NCBI GenBank assembly: GCA_031553225.1
Contig: JAVBLU010000049.1
Location: forward strand, 1-36,847
Direction of reading: 5' to 3'
Origin: JAVBLU01 sp031553225
Lineage (GTDB): Bacteria > Bacillota > Clostridia > Christensenellales > UBA1750
DNA length: 36,847 nucleotides
This document shows positions 31,519-36,847 of the stretch, one piece after another. The notes beneath the pieces were generated by a model. That model searched no databases. It saw nothing but the letters and a program-made list of their open reading frames with translations, and had not been told where the DNA came from. The translations under genes and the position numbers were made by a program. Each line of letters opens with the position of its first letter. The stretch's first letter is position 1.

Positions 31519-32303
31519 CCCGGCCGTATCCGCTCATCGCGTTGCTGTTCTTCCTGCCCTGGCTGGCCACGTTGTGCGGCTCCATGCTCGGCCTGCAGCT
31601 GCGCCTGGGCTCGCAGCGCCGTCAGGGGGCGCTGCTGGGATTCGCGGCGGGCGTGATGCTCGCCTCCTGCGTTTGGTCGCTTATTTTGCCCGCGTTTCAG
31701 GCGGGCGGCCCGCCTTTGCGCGCAGGGCTGCTCGCGACGCTTGGTTTTCTGCTCGGGTGCGCGGGCATGCTGGGCTTGGACCGTGTGACGCCCCATCAGC
31801 ATATGGACGACTCGCCTCCGGAGGGGCGGCCCTCGCATCTGCCGCGACCCATGCTTTTGGTAATGGCCGTGGCGCTGCACAACATCCCCGAGGGGCTGGC
31901 GCTGGGCGTGCTCATCACCGCCCTGCAAACAGGGGGCGCTTCGCCTGCGGCCGCGGCGGCCTTTGGGCTTGGGCTTGCGCTGCAAAACTTTCCCGAGGGG
32001 CTGGCCGTTGTGCTGCCCATGCGCCAGGCGGGCGTGCCGCAGCGCAGATGCCGAAACCTCGGCGCGCTCGCCTCCTTCGCCGAACCGGCCGCGGCACTTC
32101 TTGGGTGGGGCGCGTCGGCGCTTCTCTCGCGCGCGGGGCCCTTCATCCTGCCCGTACTGCTCAGTTTCGCCGCCGGAGCGATGGTGTTCATCGTGGTGGA
32201 GGAGCTCATCCCCGAATCGCAAAGCGGCGGCGGCCACGCGGCCACCTACGGCCTGCTGGCGGGGTTTTGGCTCATGGCGCTGTTGGGTCTGCTCGGCGGC
32301 TGA
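31515..32303 (+). CDS. ZIP family divalent metal transporter
   Basis: This 262-residue membrane protein belongs to the ZIP (GufA) family, which imports zinc and other divalent metals. It has about eight membrane segments. The metal-binding signatures are HNIPEGLALG in the fourth and QNFPEGLAVV in the fifth segment. A histidine-containing loop HQHMDD lies in between. The start is GTG at 31515, overlapping the GH2 stop, with a weak ribosome site, so it depends on coupling. A second frame upstream is open but lies inside the GH2 gene. A ZIP transporter in a unit with a zinc dipeptidase may serve its metal need. Confidence 0.88.
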   Translation: MTRPYPLIALLFFLPWLATLCGSMLGLQLRLGSQRRQGALLGFAAGVMLASCVWSLILPAFQAGGPPLRAGLLATLGFLLGCAGMLGLDRVTPHQHMDDSPPEGRPSHLPRPMLLVMAVALHNIPEGLALGVLITALQTGGASPAAAAAFGLGLALQNFPEGLAVVLPMRQAGVPQRRCRNLGALASFAEPAAALLGWGASALLSRAGPFILPVLLSFAAGAMVFIVVEELIPESQSGGGHAATYGLLAGFWLMALLGLLGG

Positions 32304-32354
32304 CCGGGGGGGCTCTCCTCAGCGCTATGCCTTTGTCCGTCGTGCCGGTATCCT

Positions 32355-32873
32355 ATGAATAACGCGTCCGCAGAACGAGGCGCGCAAACGGAGTTGACCG
32401 CCCAATTGGGTTTCCTTGAATGGCTCAAATCCACCGCCGTCGTCATCGGCCTGTCCACCCTGCCCGTCATCGAACTGAAGGGGGCCATACCCGCCGGGCT
32501 GCTCGCCGGGCTTCCGCTATGGAGCACGTTCCTGGCGGCGCTGCTCGGTTCATCCCTGCCCGTGCTGCCGGTCATCATCTACGTGCAGAGAATCTTCCTT
32601 TTTATGCGGCGCTTTCGGCTGTTCGCGCGCTTCGCGGACTATCTGGAGCGCAGGGCCCGCCGCCGGGGCACGGCCGTGGCCGCCTCGCGCTACGCGTATC
32701 TGGCGCTTTTCGTGTTTGTGGCTATCCCCTTGCCCATGACGGGCGTGTGGACGGGCAGCATTATCGCCGCGCTCTTTAACATGCGCGTACGCTACGCCCT
32801 GCCCGCTATCCTGCTTGGCAACGTTGTGGCCGGCTTTGCCGTCCTCTCGCTTTCCTACGGCTTGTTCGGATAA
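32355..32873 (+). CDS. small multidrug export-family membrane protein (COG2426)
   Basis: This 172-residue protein belongs to the Sm_multidrug_ex family (COG2426), a poorly understood group. STLPVIELKGAIPAGLLAGL, the mid-protein charged loop ERRARRRG, and FVAIPLPMTGVWTGSIIAAL are family marks, with about four membrane segments. The ATG at 32355 has no clear Shine-Dalgarno sequence. An 11-codon frame (ATG at 32327, stop at 32360-32362) overlaps the start and might couple translation, though its own ribosome site is weak. It is 51 bases after the ZIP gene. No terminator is obvious downstream. Confidence 0.85.
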   Translation: MNNASAERGAQTELTAQLGFLEWLKSTAVVIGLSTLPVIELKGAIPAGLLAGLPLWSTFLAALLGSSLPVLPVIIYVQRIFLFMRRFRLFARFADYLERRARRRGTAVAASRYAYLALFVFVAIPLPMTGVWTGSIIAALFNMRVRYALPAILLGNVVAGFAVLSLSYGLFG

Positions 32874-32925
32874 TGCATCCGCCCCGGCAATATGAGAAAA
32901 GTCCCTTCCCTACCCGCGCATTTCG

Positions 32926-32934
32926 TGATATGAT
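32926..32934 (+). promoter_or_regulatory. extended -10 promoter of the Gfo/Idh/MocA gene
   Basis: TG-A-TATGAT (TG at 32926, TATGAT at 32929-32934) is an extended -10 promoter. The -35 region is poor. It sits 58 bases before the ATG. Confidence 0.5.
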
Positions 32935-32992
32935 GACATAGTATGGGCGTTCAATGAACAAGCCCTCATGATTCACGAGGAGGATGGCATCC

Positions 32993-34045
32993 ATGGCGAT
33001 CAATCTGGGCATCATAGGCTTTGGCGGTATGGCCGGATGGCACACGAAGAACTGCTGCAAGGTCCCAGGCGTCAAGGCCGTTGCCGCCTATGATATCGAC
33101 CCGGTGCGCGTGGACGCGGCGCGCGAAGCCGGCCTGCGCGGCTACAACAACCTTGCCGATTTTCTTGCGGACAAGGAGATCAACGTCGTGCTCGTGGCGA
33201 CGCCCAACGACGTGCATCCCGAGATGGTCATCGCCGCGCTCAACGCGGGCAAACACGCCATCAGTGAAAAGCCGGTCGCCATGTCCGTTCAGGAGCTGGA
33301 CGCCATGATCGCCGCCTCGCAGAAGAACGGCAAGCTGTTCACCGTGCACCAGAACCGCCGGTGGGACAAGGACTACTGCACCGTCAAAAAGGTCATCAAG
33401 GACGGGATGCTCGGCCGGATCGTCTCGGTGCAGTCCCGCCTGCACGGCTCCGGCGGCGTGATGCACGGCTGGCGCGGCGTAAAGGCCAAGGGCGGCGGAA
33501 TGCTGTACGACTGGGGCGTGCACTTCATCGACCAGCTGTACGACCTGTTCGGGTACGAGGCGTTTGTGAACGTTCGCTGCATGCTCTCCTCGGTGAAGAA
33601 CCCTGAGATCGATGACTATTTCATCCTTCTGTTCCAGCTTAAGGACGGCACGAACATCCAGGTGGAGATCGGCACCTACGTCCTGAAGGAACTGCCGCGC
33701 TGGTTCGTCATCGGCGATGAGGCCACCTGCTTCATCAACAACTTCCAGGCCGAGGGCAACATCGTGCGCGTCAACTCGCTGCAGGAGGATAAGCCCATCC
33801 TCATCATGACCTCCGCCGGCCCAACCCGCACGTTTGCGCCGCGGCCCGATTCCGTGAAGGACATTCTGCCGTTGCCGGAAGTCGCCCCCGCCTGGACGGA
33901 CTTCTACACCAACGTAAACGACGCCATCGACGGCAAGGCCGAGCTGATCGTGAAGCCCTGGCAGGTGCGCAAGGTACTGGCCACCATGGAAGCCTGCTTC
34001 CAGTCCGCCGCCACCGGCCAGGTCGTCGACCTAACCAACCTGTAG
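32993..34045 (+). CDS. Gfo/Idh/MocA family oxidoreductase
   Basis: This 350-residue NAD(P)-dependent oxidoreductase acts on a sugar, inositol or sugar-acid ring. The Rossmann motif is GIIGFGGMAGWH. Next come VATPNDVHPEMVIAALNAGKHA and the signature SEKPVAMS with the catalytic Lys. HQNRRWDKDY, GGGMLYDWGVHFIDQLYDLFG are family blocks. The start is ATG at 32993, nine bases after GAGGAGG. An ATG nine bases earlier touches the ribosome site and would be unusable. The gene is alone between the promoter at 32926 and a terminator at 34059-34090. The substrate cannot be told. Confidence 0.92.
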   Translation: MAINLGIIGFGGMAGWHTKNCCKVPGVKAVAAYDIDPVRVDAAREAGLRGYNNLADFLADKEINVVLVATPNDVHPEMVIAALNAGKHAISEKPVAMSVQELDAMIAASQKNGKLFTVHQNRRWDKDYCTVKKVIKDGMLGRIVSVQSRLHGSGGVMHGWRGVKAKGGGMLYDWGVHFIDQLYDLFGYEAFVNVRCMLSSVKNPEIDDYFILLFQLKDGTNIQVEIGTYVLKELPRWFVIGDEATCFINNFQAEGNIVRVNSLQEDKPILIMTSAGPTRTFAPRPDSVKDILPLPEVAPAWTDFYTNVNDAIDGKAELIVKPWQVRKVLATMEACFQSAATGQVVDLTNL

Positions 34046-34058
34046 AGCACCCGACATG

Positions 34059-34090
34059 CCGGAGCGGCCGACAGGCGCTCCGGCGTTTTT
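34059..34090 (+). terminator. terminator after the Gfo/Idh/MocA gene
   Basis: CCGGAGCG (34059-34066) and CGCTCCGG (34076-34083) form an 8-bp stem, followed by CG and five T (34086-34090), 14 bases after the stop. Confidence 0.85.
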
Positions 34091-34132
34091 CCATCCGTCC
34101 TATCCATGTAAAAACAGAAAGGAATAAGTCAT

Positions 34133-35122
34133 TTGGACAAAACAAACTTCGCGCTTTTCGTGGATCTGGAGAACGTGGGCGGCAAGGCCTCCACGCTCAG
34201 CCATATCATCGAAAAAGTAAAAATACGCGGAAACATACTCATCGCGCGCGTGTACGGCTACACCGACGCGCACGCCGAGCTCAAGGAGATGCTCCTGTCG
34301 AACACGTTCTCGGTCGTGCCCTCCATACGCTGGGGAAAGGCGCAGAAGAACAACCTGGACATCCAGCTGGTGATCGACGCGCTGGAGGTCGCCTATAAAA
34401 ATGAGCTGATCGACTGCTTTTGCATCGTGTCGGGCGACAGCGACTATACCCCGCTTGTTGGGAAGCTGAAATCCCTGGGCAAGACCGTGCTGGGCATCTC
34501 GCGCAGCGAGGTGGCCTCGGGCATCTTCATCAGCGCGTGCAACGAGTTCATCTTCCTGGAGTCCGTCACCACAAAGCAGCCCGCCGACCAGGGCAAGCGC
34601 CGCACGGAGGAGGCCTCGGCCTTCAACTCAACCGACGAGCTTGTGAAGCTGGTGGAGACGGCGCTTACCGAGCAGGCCGACGAGGAAGGCTGGATTTACG
34701 CCTCCGAGCTGAAGAACATCATTTTGCGGCTGCGCCCGGAATTCAACGAGAAGAACTTTGGGTACTCGTCCTTCGGCAAACTCATCACGCACCTGCAGGA
34801 CAAGTACGCAACGATCCGCGTGGAGACCGACCACTACTCGCTCATGGTGCGCCTGGCCGCCGAGCAAAAGGCTGCGCCGCAGGTGACGAGGGAAAACTGG
34901 GTGGACACGTTCCGCAACGTGCTCAAGCGCTATAAGGACGAGGGCTTCGACCGGGTGAACCCTTCCGTGCTCAAATCGGCCATACAGACCGAGTTCCCGG
35001 ACTTTGACGAGCGGGACATCGGTTGCAAGCGCTTTTCGGACGTGCTGAAGAAGCTGGAAAAGGACGGCTTTTTGGCCCTGGAGATGAACGAGCAGCACGA
35101 CATGCTCGTGCGCATCATCTAG
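34133..35122 (+). CDS. NYN-domain nuclease with two LOTUS/OST-HTH-like domains
   Basis: This 329-residue protein has an N-terminal NYN (PIN-like, LabA/DUF88) ribonuclease domain at about 1-150. Acidic residues are seen in FVDLENVGG (D11), NNLDIQLVIDAL and VSGDSDYTPLV. Two C-terminal repeats of about 75 residues (roughly 167-245 and 253-329) share a pattern: xxVLKxxIxxxxPxFxExxxGxxxFxxxLxxL. This is the OST-HTH/LOTUS winged-helix type, which binds RNA in eukaryotes. The start is TTG at 34133, nine bases after AAAGGA. No ATG is better placed. It stands alone behind the terminator at 34059-34090. RNA processing is likely, but the target is unknown. Confidence 0.88.
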   Translation: MDKTNFALFVDLENVGGKASTLSHIIEKVKIRGNILIARVYGYTDAHAELKEMLLSNTFSVVPSIRWGKAQKNNLDIQLVIDALEVAYKNELIDCFCIVSGDSDYTPLVGKLKSLGKTVLGISRSEVASGIFISACNEFIFLESVTTKQPADQGKRRTEEASAFNSTDELVKLVETALTEQADEEGWIYASELKNIILRLRPEFNEKNFGYSSFGKLITHLQDKYATIRVETDHYSLMVRLAAEQKAAPQVTRENWVDTFRNVLKRYKDEGFDRVNPSVLKSAIQTEFPDFDERDIGCKRFSDVLKKLEKDGFLALEMNEQHDMLVRII

Positions 35123-35131
35123 GCAACCGAA

Positions 35132-35153
35132 AAAAACCTCCCGCTTGGTTTTT
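35132..35153 (+). terminator. A/T-flanked hairpin terminator
   Basis: AAAAACC (35132-35138) and GGTTTTT (35147-35153) form a 7-bp stem with an 8-base loop, starting nine bases after the NYN-gene stop. Five T close the stem, a plausible intrinsic terminator in both directions. The remaining intergenic bases to 35385 show no gene. Confidence 0.55.
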
Positions 35154-35385
35154 GATGATGCCCGGCCGGATGCGCCGGGGTTGCGCAAAGCGGCAATCCC
35201 AGCGCCCAGTTGATGTCAAAGGGAAGCCCGATCCCCTTTGCGGATCCCCGGGGTTTGCTCGCCGCAGAACCAATCTGCCGTAATCGGCCGTTACCAAGGA
35301 CGGCGGCCGCGCGGGTTTGGCGGACAGGCCGCGCCGCGCGCCCCGGGCCGCGGCCGAGCGGCGCGTTGAATGGAGCGGTGACGGC

Positions 35386-36251
35386 ATGCGCGGCATACGG
35401 ATTTTGAGCCTTCCGTTCAAGGCCGGATGGCTGAGCGCGGCAGCGATCGAGCAGCGGCTGTTCGCGGCGGCGCGTCCCGGCCTGGATGTGGCGCTGCTTC
35501 CGGAAACCTGCCTGGGCGAGGACGTATCGCCCGAGGACAACGCCTTAACCAACGCGGCGCGGCGTTTCGCGCGCGACAACCGCGCGTACGTTCTCTGCTG
35601 CCGCTGTTCCTGCCGGGCGCGGGGGGCGAACGCCTCAACGTGTCGCTCTTCATCGACAGGAACGGCGCGATTGCCTGCCGCTACGTCAAGGCCTATCCGT
35701 ACTGGGGCGAACTGGGCATGCGGAACCCTGCCGTCCCGGGCCCCGGCGCGCTCACCTTCGACGCAGATTTCGGGCGGGTTGGCTTTGCCATCTGCTTTGA
35801 CGCAAACTTTCCGGGCCTGTGGGCGGACATGGCCGAGGGCGGCGCGCAGCTCGTGCTGTTTTGCAGCGCGTACTCGGCCGGACGGCAGCTTCTTGCCCAC
35901 AGCCTGAACCATCACTTCGCCATCGCCACGTGCACAAGCCATCCGGACGCCGCGCTCATCGACGTGGCCGGCCGCGAGGTGGCGCGCTCGGAGGGCGAGA
36001 GCCCGTTCTATGCAGAGCTGGATCTGGACCAGTGCCTGCTGCACACCGATTTTCACGAGGAGCGCGTCGCCCGGCTCCTGTTCGACCACCCGTCCGTGTG
36101 CGCTGAGCGCTTCTTCCGCGAAAACTGGATCCTGTTGTCGAGCGGCGAAGCGCAAACCGACGTGACCGCTCTGGCCGCCGCCTACCGCATCGAGCCCTTG
36201 CGCGCCTACAAGGCGCGCAGCCGGTCCTCCATCGACACCCTGCGCCGGTAA
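35386..36251 (+). pseudogene. carbon-nitrogen hydrolase (nitrilase superfamily), frameshifted
   Basis: The reading starts at ATG 35386 in one frame (MRGIRILSLPFKAGW to ARDNRAYVL) and continues in another (LPLFLPGAGGERLNVSLFIDRNG to the stop at 36249-36251). The switch lies near 35590-35598 and equals loss of one base. Across the junction the nitrilase triad is complete: E40 in LLPETCLGE, the Lys in RYVKAYPYW (codon 35688-35690) and the Cys in FAICFDANFP (codon 35792-35794). The restored protein would be about 288 residues, normal for an amidase or N-carbamoyl hydrolase. The frame coherence on both sides and G/C third positions argue for a recent mutation or a sequencing error, not old decay. 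Cotranscription with neighbours is not evident. Confidence 0.8.
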
Positions 36252-36354
36252 GCGAATTGTTCCTTCCGAAGACCCGACGACTATGCGCGCCGCCGGGCGT
36301 TTGCGCATGGCGCGCCCGTCCGCAAGCGCCGCATGATTTCCCCCTTCTGCCGCG

Positions 36355-36390
36355 CGCCGTCCGCCTTCCGCGCTTGACAGGCGGACGGCG
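36355..36390. repeat. 11-bp inverted repeat embedding the -35 box
   Basis: CGCCGTCCGCC (36355-36365) and GGCGGACGGCG (36380-36390) are a perfect inverted repeat. Its 14-base loop ends in TTGACA, and its right arm is most of the promoter spacer. It may be a regulator site or a hairpin terminator of the upstream gene, though no T run follows. Confidence 0.7.
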
Positions 36391-36402
36391 TATCCCTATA
36401 AT
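36374..36402 (+). promoter_or_regulatory. perfect consensus sigma-A promoter of the E2 gene
   Basis: TTGACA (36374-36379), 17 bases, TATAAT (36397-36402): exact consensus in both boxes and spacing. Such a strong promoter is usually held in check by a repressor, and operator-like repeats follow directly. Confidence 0.9.
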
Positions 36403-36407
36403 GGTAA

Positions 36408-36437
36408 TGTTCATTCAGAACACACAAGTGTTCATTC
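36408..36437. promoter_or_regulatory. operator-like direct and inverted repeats
   Basis: TGTTCATTC occurs at 36408-36416 and 36429-36437, exactly 21 bp apart (two helical turns). Between them GAACAC-ACAA-GTGTTC (36418-36433) is a 16-bp palindrome. The set covers the transcription start and early leader of a consensus promoter, the position of a repressor site, possibly for a TetR-type regulator. Confidence 0.65.
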
Positions 36438-36465
36438 GGTACAATTTGCGAGGGGGGACGGCCGG

Positions 36466-36847
36466 ATGGCGACGGCGGTGATCATGCCCCGTCAGGGGCA
36501 GTCGGTGGAGAGCTGCATCATCACGAAGTGGCACAAGAAGGTTGGAGACGCGGTGAAGCTTGGGGAGCTGCTGTTCTCCTACGAGACGGACAAGGCGACC
36601 TTTGATGAGGAAGCGAAGGCGGAGGGCACGCTGCTCGCCGTGTTTGCGCAGGAAGGGGACGACGTGCCCTGCCTGCAGAACGTGTGCGCCCTGGGCGCAC
36701 CGGGCGAGAGCGCGAGCGCCCTGATGCCGGACGGCGGGACGCCCGCCGCGCCCAAAGCGGAAGCCCCCGCGCAAGAGCAGGCCGCAGCCCCCGCCGCCCC
36801 GGCCGCCCCGGCCTCCGCGGCCCCCGACGCGGGAAGCGGCGCGGCCG
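36466..36847 (+). CDS. 2-oxoacid dehydrogenase E2 (lipoyl acyltransferase), start only
   Basis: The gene is cut by the window edge. The first 127 codons encode a lipoyl domain, MATAVIMPRQGQSVESCII to about residue 80. The lipoylated lysine is K43 in SYETDKATFDEE. A Pro/Ala-rich flexible linker follows (AAPAAPAAPASAAPDAG). This is the N-terminal part of the acyltransferase core of pyruvate, branched-chain or acetoin dehydrogenase complexes. The first ATG at 36466 has GAGGGGGG eight bases upstream, behind the consensus promoter at 36374-36402 and operator-like repeats. Which 2-oxoacid is used cannot be told without the downstream E1 and E3 genes. Confidence 0.9.
   Translation, partial: MATAVIMPRQGQSVESCIITKWHKKVGDAVKLGELLFSYETDKATFDEEAKAEGTLLAVFAQEGDDVPCLQNVCALGAPGESASALMPDGGTPAAPKAEAPAQEQAAAPAAPAAPASAAPDAGSGAA

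Noticed and set aside
32327..32362. 11-codon frame overlapping the start of the small export-family gene
   Set aside because: It could be a coupling leader but its ribosome site is far (about 14 bases) and the peptide is unremarkable, so it is mentioned only with that gene.
1..36847. CRISPR arrays, transposons, prophage, tRNA or rRNA genes
   Set aside because: I saw no regularly spaced repeats, transposase or integrase frames, or tRNA/rRNA-like sequence on either strand.

Overview
The window is a very GC-rich chromosomal segment from an endospore-forming Firmicute, most likely a GC-rich member of the Clostridia. The support is the germination protease Gpr, a YhcN/YlaJ-type sporulation lipoprotein behind a forespore-type promoter, a YmcA/YlbF (Ric) protein between miaB and mutS, strong AGGAGG-type ribosome binding sites and G/C-ended codons. 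I see no rRNA, tRNA, insertion sequence, phage gene or CRISPR array. The family or genus cannot be fixed from this sequence.

Left part (1-8.8 kb, minus strand): ketose-bisphosphate aldolase, ribokinase, a YgiQ-type radical SAM protein, miaB, a Ric-family protein and mutS, read leftwards from a sigma-A-type promoter at 8759-8787. Positions 1-325 hold a probable decayed flavin-reductase-like fragment and a strong hairpin. Next (8.8-11.2 kb, minus): a metallo-beta-lactamase-fold hydrolase, a glyoxalase and an LCP cell-wall ligase, with a promoter upstream and a compact terminator overlapping the last stop codon. Gpr (plus) diverges from this unit.

Middle (12.3-19 kb): a minus-strand group of an FMN-binding PNPOx-like protein, a GNAT acetyltransferase, a BNR-repeat protein and a secreted or anchored HExxH metallopeptidase. 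Then two plus-strand genes (an unknown protein and a YugP zinc peptidase) separated by a run of hairpins, and the YhcN-like lipoprotein (minus).

The most interesting block is an apparent eight-gene minus-strand operon from a promoter at 28331-28359 to a palindromic terminator at 19001-19033: gnd, a mannonate-oxidoreductase-type SDR, an FGGY (gluconokinase-like) kinase, a LarA-type nickel-pincer racemase/epimerase, an aldose 1-epimerase, a 65-residue membrane protein, a hydantoinase/oxoprolinase HyuA without HyuB, and a protein that looks like 3-dehydroquinate synthase without its metal-binding motifs. The first four fit a route fructuronate or mannonate -> D-mannonate -> D-gluconate (C2 epimerisation) -> 6-phosphogluconate -> ribulose 5-phosphate. 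That would link hexuronate or mannonate use to the pentose phosphate pathway without the KDG branch. This is an inference from gene content.

Divergent from that operon (28.4-32.9 kb, plus) is a unit with an M19 dipeptidase, a GH2 beta-mannosidase-like enzyme, a ZIP metal transporter and a small export-family membrane protein. Right end (33-36.8 kb, plus): a Gfo/Idh/MocA oxidoreductase, a NYN-nuclease protein with two LOTUS-like domains, a carbon-nitrogen hydrolase broken by one frameshift, and the start of a 2-oxoacid dehydrogenase E2 gene behind a perfect consensus promoter with operator-like repeats.
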